From Pontibacter ummariensis (GTDB lineage: Bacteria; Bacteroidota; Bacteroidia; Cytophagales; Hymenobacteraceae), in contig NZ_FZOQ01000004.1 of assembly GCF_900188175.1 (NCBI RefSeq), forward strand, positions 186,001 to 250,000: a DNA stretch of 64,000 nucleotides. Direction: 5' to 3'. Positions 24,949-33,570 of the stretch are shown here, piece after piece (the first letter of the stretch is position 1; every line of letters starts with the position of its first letter). The notes under the pieces were generated by a model. The model was not told where the DNA came from. It did no database searches and saw only the letters and a list, made by a program, of their open reading frames with translations. The position numbers and the translations under genes are program-made.

Positions 24949-27105
24949 ATGGAAGAGAAAACACCCACATTTGATCCGAACCAGGGAACCGAGCAGCACA
25001 GGGCAGGTAAAACCGACAAAAGCAGGCGCCGGTTCTTTAAGCTTTTAGGTGGCGGTATAGCCGTTACGTTTGTGCTGCAGGACGCCTTTGCCCTTTTGTC
25101 TGATTCCGGAAGTGCTCCTTCTCCGCGTAAAGCTTTTGCCGATGAGGTGGATGCTTGGCTGCACATTGGCGAAAACAACAAGGTGACGGTGTACACGGGG
25201 AAGGTAGAAGTGGGGCAGAACATCCGTACCTCTCTTGCGCAGGTGGTGGCAGAGGAGTTACAGCTGCCGATCGGTTCTATCGACATGGTGATGGGGGACA
25301 CAGCCCTTACCCCTTACGATGCCGGTACTTTTGGCAGCCGCACGACCCCCAGCATGGGCCCGCAGCTGCGCAGAGCTGCCGCTACGGCCCGTGAAATTGT
25401 TTTGGACCTGGCAGCAAAGGAGTGGAACACCGACAAGCATACATTAAGCATATCGAACGGCCAGGTACTACACCCTGGCACAAATGAGTCGAAAACATTC
25501 GGAGAGCTCACCAAAGGAAAAGAATTCCTAAAGCCTCTTGCCGGTGACGTTCCTTTAACACCAGCAAGCGCCTGGAAAGTGGCCGGAACCTCTGTGCCTA
25601 AAGTAAACGGCGAAGAGATCCTGACAGGGAAGCACAAGTACGTGTCGGACATGAAGCTTCCGGGTATGTTGTACGGCAAGGTGCTACGGGCACCTTCCTT
25701 TAAAGCCAGTCTTAAAAGCGCTGATCTCTCGGCGGCCAAAGCCCTGCCGGGTGTAGTGGCCGTGCAGGAGGGAGATTTTATCGGGGTGGCAGCCCCGGAC
25801 CCCCAGACCGCTGAAAAGGCGATCAAGGCCATCAAAGTGCAGTGGCAGGAGGTGCCACAACCTTCTCGTGCGGAGTTGTTCTCCTTTTTAAAAGAAAACG
25901 CTTCGGGTGGTGGAGGGAGAGGAAGTACCCGGAAAGGGAGCATTGAAAGAGGAATGAACACGGCTACCCAAAAGCTAAAAAGCAGCTACACTGTCGATTA
26001 CATTGCCCATGCGCCCATGGAGCCGCGTGCTGCCCTGGCTCAATGGGAAAACGGCCACCTGACGGTATGGACGGGGACGCAGCGGCCTTTTGCTGTTCGC
26101 GATGATCTTGCCCGTGCCTTCGGTCTGCCGCAGGAAAAAGTGCGGGTGCTCATGCCTGACACAGGTTCTGCCTATGGCGGGAAGCACACTGGCGAGGCGG
26201 CCCTGGAGGCAGCCCGCCTGGCTAAGGCCGCTCAAAAATCGGTGACGCTTACCTGGACAAGAGAGGAGGAGTTTACCTGGGCCTACTTCCGGCCGGCAGG
26301 GCTGATAGAGGTGTACAGTGGAGTAACAGAGGATGGCACGCTTACCGCCTGGGAGTTTCAGAACTATAATTCCGGGGCATCCGGCATACATACGCCTTAC
26401 GTGGTGCCTCATCAGCAGATTCAGCATCATCCTGTCGATTCCCCCCTGCGGCAAGGGTCCTACCGGGGGCTCGCTTCCACGGCCAACATTTTTGTAATAG
26501 AATCTCAGATGGACGACCTGGCCAACCTGGTGGGCATGGATCCTCTGGCGTTCCGGCTGAAGAACCTGGACGAGCCGCGCCTGCGGGCAGTTTTTGAGGC
26601 CGCCGCCAAAGGCTTTGGCTGGGGCAGCGCGAAGCCTGCTCCCAATCACGGTTTTGGCGTTGGGGGCGGTACCGAGAAGGGCGGCTTTACAGCAACCTGT
26701 GCCGAAGTAGCCGTAGACCCAGGCTCAGGCGAGGTAAAGGTAGTCCGCACAACGACGGCCTTTGAGTGTGGTGCTGTGGTGAATCCTGCCCACCTCGATA
26801 ACCAGATTTTGGGTGCCATTGTGCAGGGGCTGGGAGGCGCTCTGTTTGAGGCCGTTGACTTCGGGAACGGCAAAATCCTGAACCCTCACTTTGCCCAATA
26901 CCGGGTACCGCGTTTTAAGGATACGCCCGCCATAGAAATTATTCAGCTGGATAGAAAAGACCTGCCCTCCGCCGGAGCGGGTGAGGCACCCATCGTGGGC
27001 ATAGCCCCCGCTATCCGAAATGCCATCGCCCAGGCAACAGGCATCCGCCTCAAGTCGCTCCCGCTTGTACCCAAAGGCATGAAAGGTATGCTCGGGAGCC
27101 GTTAA
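24949..27105 (+). CDS. Molybdenum hydroxylase large subunit, Tat-exported
   Basis: This 718-residue protein carries a twin-arginine signal (SRRRFFK at 25-31, then a hydrophobic stretch), so the folded enzyme is probably exported with its small subunit. Recognisable segments include VYTGKVEVGQNIRTSLAQVV, GTFGSRTTPSMGPQLR, YIAHAPMEPRAALAQWE and the C-terminal GEAPIVGIAPAIRNAI, whose Glu679 is the expected catalytic glutamate. The layout fits the beta subunit of isoquinoline 1-oxidoreductase-like aldehyde or N-heterocycle oxidoreductases. No XdhC maturation factor or cytochrome gene is adjacent. The physiological substrate cannot be inferred. Confidence 0.92.
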   Translation: MEEKTPTFDPNQGTEQHRAGKTDKSRRRFFKLLGGGIAVTFVLQDAFALLSDSGSAPSPRKAFADEVDAWLHIGENNKVTVYTGKVEVGQNIRTSLAQVVAEELQLPIGSIDMVMGDTALTPYDAGTFGSRTTPSMGPQLRRAAATAREIVLDLAAKEWNTDKHTLSISNGQVLHPGTNESKTFGELTKGKEFLKPLAGDVPLTPASAWKVAGTSVPKVNGEEILTGKHKYVSDMKLPGMLYGKVLRAPSFKASLKSADLSAAKALPGVVAVQEGDFIGVAAPDPQTAEKAIKAIKVQWQEVPQPSRAELFSFLKENASGGGGRGSTRKGSIERGMNTATQKLKSSYTVDYIAHAPMEPRAALAQWENGHLTVWTGTQRPFAVRDDLARAFGLPQEKVRVLMPDTGSAYGGKHTGEAALEAARLAKAAQKSVTLTWTREEEFTWAYFRPAGLIEVYSGVTEDGTLTAWEFQNYNSGASGIHTPYVVPHQQIQHHPVDSPLRQGSYRGLASTANIFVIESQMDDLANLVGMDPLAFRLKNLDEPRLRAVFEAAAKGFGWGSAKPAPNHGFGVGGGTEKGGFTATCAEVAVDPGSGEVKVVRTTTAFECGAVVNPAHLDNQILGAIVQGLGGALFEAVDFGNGKILNPHFAQYRVPRFKDTPAIEIIQLDRKDLPSAGAGEAPIVGIAPAIRNAIAQATGIRLKSLPLVPKGMKGMLGSR

Positions 27106-27131
27106 ACAGCAACAGAAGTTTTTTTTCTTAC

Positions 27132-28388
27132 ATGGAGAGTACATATACAGTTACGAATAACCCACTACTGCAGGGCATCAAAGTGATTGGCATCGGGAAA
27201 CATGGCAGTAAGCCTTTGCCCGCAGATCAAATAGAAGCCATTGCCGCTTATTTGTCCGAAGAAAAGGAGGTGCCGATCCAAAAAGGTGCTTTTTACGGGT
27301 CCTTGCTAGCGAAAGGCCCGACAGCCGAAGAGCAGCGCTTGCTACCTGAGGCAGGCCAGGATGCAGAAGTCATCTACAACATGCTCTGTGCTGATGCACC
27401 CGCTCGTATGCAAGGGATTGGCCTGAAGTTATTGCGCAAGCAACACCTGAGCCCTGACGAGGCACGGACCCTGGGGGAGTTCCTTTTCTCTGATGAACCA
27501 GGAGAAACCTTCAGGGGCATGGCCGCCAGCATGCTGCGCATGCGCTACGAAACAGATGAGGAGTACCAGGGGCTGATGGAAGCAGCGGTCTCCACTTACA
27601 ACCCCGCTTTCCGGGAAGCGCCATCGCTTCAGGAAAGGGTGATACAGCTGGCAGAGCCCTTTGATGGGGTAGAGCACTCGTTTATGATCACGCCTATCCT
27701 GGGAAGGGTGTTTCAGCAGGAGGGCTATCCTGTCGTGGTCACGATGGGCAGGTCTGCCGGGCCAAAGTACGCCCTGAACACCCTGGATCTATACCAGGAG
27801 CTGGCGGGGCAATTCATGCAGCAAAACAACGATTTAACGCTGGCGGCCCCTGAATACGGGTGGGCCCTGGACCAGCGGCTACTTTCTCCGGCTTTAGACC
27901 AGTGGGTAAACAGGCGGCGGCTGCTCTTTAAGCGTCCTTTTCTGGCAACCCTCGAGAAGGTACTGAACCCCTGCCAGGCAGATATCCTGGTTACGTCTGT
28001 GTTTCACATCACGTATATCGAGAAGATGATTACACTGGCGGGAATGGCCGGTTTTACAGGAGTGATTGTTTTGAAAAGGGGACTGGAGGGTTCCCTGGCG
28101 CCCTCCATTGCGAAGGCCAGCGGGATTACCTGTGCCGTGCGCCAACAGGATGGCAGTTTCCTGACACAGTCCTTCGAAGCAAACCAGGAGGCTTTCAGTA
28201 CTTACCGGGCAGAGGCAGACGCGCTTGTACAAGACACAAATGCAGAGATGAATGCCCAACTTATCCGCCAGTTCCTGAGCCAGGGCTTTACCGGGGAGGA
28301 GGACTTTGATAAAAGGGTAAACCTGGCCATCGCCCTCTACCGGCAGGGCCTGGAATGGATTCAGCAAAACTGGCCTGCAACTACCTGA
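27132..28388 (+). CDS. TrpD2/YbiB-like protein (anthranilate phosphoribosyltransferase fold)
   Basis: A 418-residue protein resembling the glycosyltransferase family 3 fold. Two stretches support this: the all-helical N-terminal part (about 75-140, ARMQGIGLKLLRKQHLSPDE) and the segment AGFTGVIVLKRGLEGSLAPS, like the K-G-x-E-G motif of TrpD. The GTGGD-type phosphate loop of true TrpD is not obvious, so it is more likely a TrpD2/YbiB relative, known in other bacteria as nucleic-acid-binding. It lies 26 bases after the hydroxylase large subunit and is probably co-transcribed. Whether it helps that enzyme is unknown. Confidence 0.65.
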   Translation: MESTYTVTNNPLLQGIKVIGIGKHGSKPLPADQIEAIAAYLSEEKEVPIQKGAFYGSLLAKGPTAEEQRLLPEAGQDAEVIYNMLCADAPARMQGIGLKLLRKQHLSPDEARTLGEFLFSDEPGETFRGMAASMLRMRYETDEEYQGLMEAAVSTYNPAFREAPSLQERVIQLAEPFDGVEHSFMITPILGRVFQQEGYPVVVTMGRSAGPKYALNTLDLYQELAGQFMQQNNDLTLAAPEYGWALDQRLLSPALDQWVNRRRLLFKRPFLATLEKVLNPCQADILVTSVFHITYIEKMITLAGMAGFTGVIVLKRGLEGSLAPSIAKASGITCAVRQQDGSFLTQSFEANQEAFSTYRAEADALVQDTNAEMNAQLIRQFLSQGFTGEEDFDKRVNLAIALYRQGLEWIQQNWPATT

Positions 28389-28631
28389 GCCGGGTGTTTA
28401 TTTGTCTAAAGCTATGCCGAAGCATGCAAGGGGGAAAAAGTGTTATTGTGCCTGCGCGATGGTCCCTCTGTTGCTGCTGAGCAAACTGATTGTTCCCTAA
28501 GTAAATCCTACACCACTTTTCTGCAGTAAAACTTGTTCCTTTGCTGTATAATTAGCTATGAGAATATCCTCCTATACCAAGTTCTCCTTGGTTTTACGCA
28601 CGTGGTAACTCTGTTAAAAGAAGCTGTTTCT

Positions 28632-29207
28632 ATGGAAAGTTTACGAGAGGTGATGCTTGAAAAAGCAGGGCTCACAGCGGAGCATTACGCCCAGTTGACC
28701 AAAGTGGGGAAGGTGGTATACCTCCCCAAAAAGGAGTTTCTGATACAGGCAGGCACCACTTGCTCATTTATTGGCTTTGTGGAGGAGGGCCTGTTACGCT
28801 CTTTTATTTACAAGGAAGGCGAGGAAGTCAACCTTGACTTCTATCTAAGCGGTTCTTTTGCAAGTGCCTATACCAGCTTTTTGACCCAAACACCTGCCAA
28901 TGGCACCATTCAGGCGTTAGCAGACGCAAAAGTATTTCTGATCTCCTATGCAGACTACCAAAACCTGTTGAGAAGCAGTGATAGTTGGTACAGGTTCGGG
29001 AAGTATGTATCCGATACCCTCTTTATCCGGAAATGTAAAAGAGAGACGTCTTTATTGATGAATTCTGCGCGTGAGCGGTACGAGTTACTGTTGCAGAGTT
29101 ATCCGAACATAGAGCAGCTTGTGCCGCAGTATCATATTGCCTCTTATCTCGGAATTAAGCCGGAGTCTTTGAGCAGGATGAAATCCTTAACATACATCAA
29201 GGCATGA
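28632..29207 (+). CDS. Crp/Fnr-family transcriptional regulator
   Basis: The start at 28632 (MESLREVMLEKAGL) is chosen over an upstream in-frame codon because it aligns with the usual family N-terminus. The 191-residue protein has a cyclic-nucleotide-binding-like barrel (about 22-120: KKEFLIQAGTTCSFIGFVEE and following) and a C-terminal helix-turn-helix (HIASYLGIKPESLSRMKSL). No cysteine cluster of the Fnr type is seen. Many Bacteroidota regulators of this class do not bind cAMP. It precedes a secreted cupin gene by 46 bases and may control it. Confidence 0.9.
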   Translation: MESLREVMLEKAGLTAEHYAQLTKVGKVVYLPKKEFLIQAGTTCSFIGFVEEGLLRSFIYKEGEEVNLDFYLSGSFASAYTSFLTQTPANGTIQALADAKVFLISYADYQNLLRSSDSWYRFGKYVSDTLFIRKCKRETSLLMNSARERYELLLQSYPNIEQLVPQYHIASYLGIKPESLSRMKSLTYIKA

Positions 29208-29253
29208 GAGAGAGGGATCTCCCAACTTCGTGGCTGGAAAATAAACATGAGCC

Positions 29254-29676
29254 ATGATAAAGTTAAAGAGGATTCCTTTACTCTTATGTGCCGCGCTTAC
29301 CCTGGCAGGCATCATGATAGATGCTAGGGCACAAAGCCAGATAGCACGGAAAGACCTGCTTCTGGCAGACCTGAAGGAAGAACGAGTTTCATCAGTCAGG
29401 GTAGTTGAGGTCAGGTTTCCGGGTGGACAAAAAGCCCCCTATCATAAGCATCCCTGCCTGGTAGTGGGATACATAGTGGAAGGAACCTGCCTGCTGCAAG
29501 TTGAGGGCAAGCCAACACAGGTCCTGAAAGCCGGTGACGCCTTCTTTGAGCCAGCAGACACCCCCATTATCCATTTCGATAATTACTCGCAAAGCCAACC
29601 CTTGCGATTCATCGCTAACTATCTGCCAGACGGGGAAAGCGAACTGATAGAGCTGTTGCCGGAAAAGGAAAAGTAA
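29254..29676 (+). CDS. Secreted cupin-domain protein
   Basis: A 140-residue protein with a signal peptide ending near AQS (residues 26-28), followed by a single cupin. Motif 1 is G58-x5-His64-x-His66 (GGQKAPYHKHPC) with Glu76, and motif 2 is G94-x5-P100, His107 and Asn110. The histidines can bind a divalent metal. Small exported cupins may act as dioxygenases, isomerases or binding proteins and the substrate is not readable. It probably shares a transcript with the upstream Crp-type regulator. Confidence 0.85.
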   Translation: MIKLKRIPLLLCAALTLAGIMIDARAQSQIARKDLLLADLKEERVSSVRVVEVRFPGGQKAPYHKHPCLVVGYIVEGTCLLQVEGKPTQVLKAGDAFFEPADTPIIHFDNYSQSQPLRFIANYLPDGESELIELLPEKEK

Positions 29677-29853
29677 CCCTTTGTTGACGCTGGGATTGAT
29701 CGCAGGGCAATGGGTGAATTTTTTGCAGGAAGACGTATGCTTCCCCAACTCCAGGGGAACATCGCATCTACCCTAAGGTAAACAAAAATTGAGGTCTACT
29801 AATGTCCGCTGTATACCATCAAGAATAATCTTTAAAAAATTAAATCAATAAAC

Positions 29854-29901
29854 TTGACTTTCCGTAAAGCACTATTAGCTTTGTAACACAAAGTACTTTA
29901 A
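29854..29901 (+). promoter_or_regulatory. Promoter and palindromic operator of the 29903 gene
   Basis: TTG at 29854-29856, a 19-base spacer and TAGCTTTG at 29876-29883 match the Bacteroidota promoter consensus exactly. The -7 box is built into a palindrome, GCTTTG-TAACA-CAAAGT (29878-29894), followed by the half site ACTTT. The same palindrome occurs at 30860 and 33495. The closely linked winged-helix gene at 30534 is the obvious candidate repressor. Confidence 0.75.
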
Positions 29902-29902
29902 T

Positions 29903-30526
29903 ATGAATCAGCAGCAAGACCAGTTAGCCACTCTGCACGAGATCCGTAACATCATGGATCGCTCTTCCCGGTTTATTTCGCTTAGCGGACTTTCAGGAAT
30001 TTCGGCGGGGCTAACTGCACTTGCCGGGGCAGCTGTGGTGCAGTGGTACCTGGGTGAGCATAATATCGCTTACCGTGGAAACGCCGACATGCCGCTTCAC
30101 CAGGAGGCTATCCTGTTTTTATTAACGGTGTCGCTGGCTGTGCTGGTCGTAGCGCTTGGGCTGGCCTCTTTTTTTACCATCCGCAGGGCACGCAGAAACA
30201 AGCAGCGCATCTGGGACGGGAAGTCACAGTGCTTGCTGGTAAACCTGGCTATCCCGTTGGCAGCAGGCGGTATATTTTGCGCTGTGCTGCTTTACCATAG
30301 TATTTTGTATTTAGTTGCACCCGCTATGCTTGTTTTCTATGGGTTGGCCCTGATCAACGGCAGCAAGTATACGTTTAGCGACATCCGGTACCTGGGTATT
30401 TGCGAACTGGTGCTGGGGCTGTTGTCCAGCTTCTTTGTGAGCTATGGGCTGCTGTCGTGGACGATAGGGTTTGGCGTGCTGCACATTGTGTATGGCGCGC
30501 TGTTGTACTTTAAATACGAACGATAA
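29903..30526 (+). CDS. Six-helix membrane protein, 207 aa
   Basis: The protein has a short cytosolic N-terminus (MNQQQDQLATLHEIRNIMDR) and about six membrane helices (near 33-50, 70-92, 107-126, 130-148, 158-177, 180-200). The N-terminal heptad-like helix and overall layout are common in Bacteroidota proteins encoded next to a winged-helix regulator. No transport or catalytic motif is visible. The start codon is just downstream of the operator promoter. The regulator gene begins 7 bases after its stop. I infer that the pair is an autoregulated membrane-sensor module. Confidence 0.75.
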   Translation: MNQQQDQLATLHEIRNIMDRSSRFISLSGLSGISAGLTALAGAAVVQWYLGEHNIAYRGNADMPLHQEAILFLLTVSLAVLVVALGLASFFTIRRARRNKQRIWDGKSQCLLVNLAIPLAAGGIFCAVLLYHSILYLVAPAMLVFYGLALINGSKYTFSDIRYLGICELVLGLLSSFFVSYGLLSWTIGFGVLHIVYGALLYFKYER

Positions 30527-30533
30527 ACACCCT

Positions 30534-30842
30534 TTGAAAACGTTTCTTGAAAATATAAACAAGGCCTTTGAGAGCAGGGTGCGCCTTGGCATTATGTCGG
30601 TGCTGATGGTAGAAGAGAAGGCTGATTTTAACACCCTGAAAGAAACCCTGCAGCTAACGGACGGCAACCTGGCCAGCCACTTGCGTGCCCTTGAAGAGGC
30701 CGAGTACCTGCGCGTGGAAAAGCAGTTTGTAGGCCGCAAGCCGAACACGACTTACCACGCCACAGAAGTGGGGCGGGATGCTTTTAAAAGCCACCTGGAC
30801 GCACTGGAGCAGCTGATTTTAAGTAACCGGCAAGGCGATTAA
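30534..30842 (+). CDS. Winged-helix transcriptional regulator (HTH_34 type), TTG start
   Basis: The start is placed at the TTG at 30534, eight bases after the upstream stop, giving 102 residues (LKTFLENINKAFESRVRLGI...). An upstream in-frame ATG would overlap the membrane protein by 56 bases and encode an unrelated Cys-rich peptide. The core is a MarR/ArsR-like winged helix with ADFNTLKETLQLTDGNLASH as the recognition part and a wing at FVGRKPNTTYHATEVGRDAF. Ligand unknown. It probably binds the CTTTG-N5-CAAAG sites upstream of its own operon, at 30860, and upstream of the ABC transporter. Confidence 0.8.
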   Translation: MKTFLENINKAFESRVRLGIMSVLMVEEKADFNTLKETLQLTDGNLASHLRALEEAEYLRVEKQFVGRKPNTTYHATEVGRDAFKSHLDALEQLILSNRQGD

Positions 30843-30859
30843 TTTTTTTTTGCAGTCAT

Positions 30860-30883
30860 ACTTTGTAATTCAAAGTACTTTAA
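30860..30883 (+). promoter_or_regulatory. Second CTTTG-N5-CAAAG operator
   Basis: ACTTTG-TAATT-CAAAGT (30860-30876) followed by ACTTTAA repeats the palindrome at 29878. It lies 18 bases after the regulator stop and about 180 bases before the next credible start at 31061. The intervening stretch has only very short frames, so either the leader is long or a gene once stood there. Confidence 0.7.
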
Positions 30884-31060
30884 TGGAAAATGAGCAGGTA
30901 GTGTGATACGAAAACCTAAAAACCATGATGGCGCAAAACAATGTACGAGACAGCTGACCTCCTGAGTCTCTTGTCATAAGTGTCTGCAAGGTGCTGAGTT
31001 TAACAGGCCTGCATGCTACGATACTGAAAGCATTAACTAAACCGCTAAAATAAAAGAGCC

Positions 31061-32305
31061 ATGCGCGACGAAATACTTTCTAACCTACACGACCCGGGGC
31101 AACTTGAGAGGCTGTACCGGGCAAACAAAGCTGACTTTAAGCAGGAATTCAGCAGCGTCTACCCCCAACTAAGCGGAAATGTGCTGGCTGATTTCTGGCA
31201 CGAAAGGCTGAATTACGATTCTGATGCTATTTCCTGGGGATCCAGAAAAGAGTTTCTGTTTGTGGCAATCGCAGCTCTGGTGGCAGGCCTACTGGCCAAA
31301 CTGCCCGCCATCTTCCCGATCAGCGAGGAAGTCTTTTACCCTCGGAATAGCAGCTTTCTGGTGTTCCCGTTTTTAGCAGCCTACTTTGCCTGGAAAAACA
31401 AGCTGGCTGTAAACCAAATAGCCTACCTCACTGGGGTCATAGTCGTTTGCCTGGTCTACATCAACTCCCTGCCAAATACCCCTGTAAGCGATACCCTGGT
31501 TTTAGCGTGTATCCATCTGCCCTTGCTGCTATGGGTCATACTTGGGGTGTCGTTTGCCGGTGATGAGCTTAGCCACTATCAGAAGCGCCTCGACTTCCTG
31601 CGCTTTAACGGCGACTTGGCTGTAATGGCAGCACTGTTGGTCATCGCAGGCGGATTGATGACGGGGATCACCCTCGGGCTGTTTTCGCTGATCGGGTTTG
31701 AGATTGAGGAGTTTTACTTTGAGTACGTGGTGGCTTTCGGTTTACCCGCAGTACCCATCGTGGCTACTCACCTTACCCAGACCAATCCGCAACTGGTAAA
31801 CAAAGTGTCGCCTGTGATTGCAAAACTGTTCAGTCCGCTGGTTTTAGTCATGCTGGTGGTTTATCTGGGGGCCATCGTTTTTTCAGGCAAAGATCCCTAT
31901 AACGACAGGGAGTTCCTGCTACTGTTCAACGTGCTCCTGATCGGGGTAATGGCCTTGATCTTCTTCTCCGTTGCCGAAAGCTCAACCAACGAAAAGCCTG
32001 TTTCGGGCACATGGGTATTGCTGCTGTTATCCATCGTTACGGTGGTCGTAAATGGGATTGCCTTGTCAGCTATTTCCTTCCGGATTTCGGAGTGGGGCAT
32101 CACACCCAACAGAGTGGCAGTTCTTGTTGGCAACCTCCTGATGCTGGTACACCTGCTGCTCGTAACAGTGATGCTATACAAAACAGCCAGGCAAAAAGCA
32201 GCCCTTACCGAAGTAGGGAGATCGATCGTGCTGTACATCCCGGTTTACTTTGTCTGGATTGTTGTGGTGGTTTTCCTCTTCCCCCTGCTTTTCGGTTTTA
32301 AGTAA
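31061..32305 (+). CDS. Polytopic membrane protein, DUF4153-like
   Basis: A 414-residue protein with a roughly 60-residue soluble N-terminus (HDPGQLERLYRANKADFKQE) and about ten membrane helices from residue 65 to the end. The pattern of helices and short charged loops (SHYQKRLDFLRFNGDLAVMA) is like DUF4153 proteins, which have no known reaction. It is downstream of the second operator copy, so it should be controlled with the winged-helix regulator operon. Three small membrane protein genes follow on the same strand. Confidence 0.7.
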   Translation: MRDEILSNLHDPGQLERLYRANKADFKQEFSSVYPQLSGNVLADFWHERLNYDSDAISWGSRKEFLFVAIAALVAGLLAKLPAIFPISEEVFYPRNSSFLVFPFLAAYFAWKNKLAVNQIAYLTGVIVVCLVYINSLPNTPVSDTLVLACIHLPLLLWVILGVSFAGDELSHYQKRLDFLRFNGDLAVMAALLVIAGGLMTGITLGLFSLIGFEIEEFYFEYVVAFGLPAVPIVATHLTQTNPQLVNKVSPVIAKLFSPLVLVMLVVYLGAIVFSGKDPYNDREFLLLFNVLLIGVMALIFFSVAESSTNEKPVSGTWVLLLLSIVTVVVNGIALSAISFRISEWGITPNRVAVLVGNLLMLVHLLLVTVMLYKTARQKAALTEVGRSIVLYIPVYFVWIVVVVFLFPLLFGFK

Positions 32306-32404
32306 GATTCAGCCCTCATTTTCAGGAAACAGAAGAGCAGGAAATAGCAGGTACTAAAGAATTTTAATCAACATCATAAAATTATAAAGTAAGGAGACAC
32401 AGTT

Positions 32405-32698
32405 ATGGAAAAGACATTAAATCCTTTGAGCATTATCAGTTGGATATTTGGTCTGGCTTTTTTTGCAATCGGTGTAGTGAACACCTTTTGGGGAAACGAC
32501 CCCGGCTTTGGCGTTTTTATAATGCTACTTTCTCTCGTTTACTTTCTTCCGGTAAATGCTATGCTCAAGCATAGGTTCGGTTTCTCAATCCCAAGAATGA
32601 GAATAGTAAAGATCCTGTTGGGCATTTTTATCCTTTGGGCAGCGCTGGGTGTGGGTGAATTGTTCGAGAAGATAGAGCTGATGATGCATGCTTTATAA
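32405..32698 (+). CDS. Small membrane protein, 97 aa (paralogue A)
   Basis: About three hydrophobic segments (10-30, 36-52, 68-86) span this 97-residue protein. It is clearly related to the gene at 33048: both share PL-x-IISW-(I/L)FG, LLSLVYF-x-PVNA-(M/L)L, R-x-GFS-(I/V)P and a terminal hydrophobic LGIF. No catalytic motif is visible. The gene follows the DUF4153-like gene by 99 bases. The duplicate pair flanks a third small membrane protein, which suggests a local duplication. Confidence 0.7.
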   Translation: MEKTLNPLSIISWIFGLAFFAIGVVNTFWGNDPGFGVFIMLLSLVYFLPVNAMLKHRFGFSIPRMRIVKILLGIFILWAALGVGELFEKIELMMHAL

Positions 32699-32745
32699 GA
32701 CCTAAAGAGCTATTAAATAAACCATTACTATAAACATAAAAAGTT

Positions 32746-33036
32746 ATGATGACACAGAACAAAAGACTTATCGGTATTGTGCTCGCAGTGGCCTTTCTCT
32801 TGCTTATCCCACTCATAGCCATGCAGATCACAGACGAGGTGAACTGGACCCTGTCCGACTTTGTGGTGATGGGTATCCTGTTGCTGGGCACTGGCCTCAG
32901 CTGTGAGCTTGTCCTCCGGAAGGTAAGGAATGAAAACAATGCCCTCGCTATCATTGGCGCTATTCTGGCCTTGCTCTTCCTCGTTTGGGCTGAACTTGCA
33001 GTCGGTATCTTCGGGACACCCTTCGCGGGAAGCTAA
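32746..33036 (+). CDS. Small membrane protein, 96 aa
   Basis: A 96-residue protein with three predicted helices (about 8-26, 39-56, 65-90) and short charged loops (QITDEVNWTLSD, RKVRNENNA). Glycine- and Ala-rich helix packing is visible in AIIGAILALLFLVWAELAVG. It differs from its flanking paralogues. Proteins with this layout are common next to HTH_34-type regulators in Bacteroidota, but no function is known to me. The next gene starts 12 bases after its stop. Confidence 0.7.
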   Translation: MMTQNKRLIGIVLAVAFLLLIPLIAMQITDEVNWTLSDFVVMGILLLGTGLSCELVLRKVRNENNALAIIGAILALLFLVWAELAVGIFGTPFAGS

Positions 33037-33047
33037 ACTGTTAGGCC

Positions 33048-33314
33048 ATGAAAAACTACGTGATGCCTTTGCATATTATCAGCTGGCTGTTTGGTACTCT
33101 CGTGCTGGTGGTCGGTATCCTGAATATGTTTCTGGTACACCCCGTACCGGGAATAGCTTACCTTCTGCTTTCTCTGGTTTACTTTCCTCCAGTGAATGCC
33201 CTGCTCCAGTATCGGCTCGGTTTCTCGGTTCCGCTTGTCGTCAAAATCGTACTGGGCATATTCCTGATCATGTTCACCTTAGGGGTGAGTGACCTCGGAG
33301 ACATGATTGACTGA
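33048..33314 (+). CDS. Small membrane protein, 88 aa (paralogue B)
   Basis: This is a paralogue of the 97-residue protein at 32405, slightly shorter because one internal segment (the GNDPGFG region) and the C-terminus are reduced. The shared core is IISWLFG near residue 10, LLSLVYFPPVNALLQYRLGF around 40-60, and a final helix. Function unknown. It ends the membrane cluster, about 180 bases before the operator that precedes the ABC transporter genes. Confidence 0.7.
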   Translation: MKNYVMPLHIISWLFGTLVLVVGILNMFLVHPVPGIAYLLLSLVYFPPVNALLQYRLGFSVPLVVKIVLGIFLIMFTLGVSDLGDMID

Positions 33315-33494
33315 GCGGCTTGTTCAGATTTATGTAGTGGCAAGACCGGTTCTTTGAAGAATGCTTTATCTCTTCTTCAATCTCTGGGCAAGCTGCACGT
33401 GTTCCAGCCAGACCAATGCGAACAGGCTTTCTTTTAGGCATTTAGTTACGCTGGCAAGCGCCGACAGATCGTACCCTATTTTTTTTGTTCTTGC

Positions 33495-33520
33495 ACTTTG
33501 TACTACAAAGTTCTTTTTAA
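33495..33520 (+). promoter_or_regulatory. Third CTTTG-N5-CAAAG operator, upstream of the ABC transporter
   Basis: ACTTTG-TACTA-CAAAGT (33495-33511) followed by TCTTT matches the sites at 29878 and 30860. It lies about 60 bases before the ATP-binding protein start. The shared 17-base palindrome plus trailing half site marks three transcription units as one regulon. Confidence 0.75.
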
Positions 33521-33570
33521 AGGAAGCGGCAGGACAATCAAAACATCACAAGCTTTAAATAGCAGGACAA

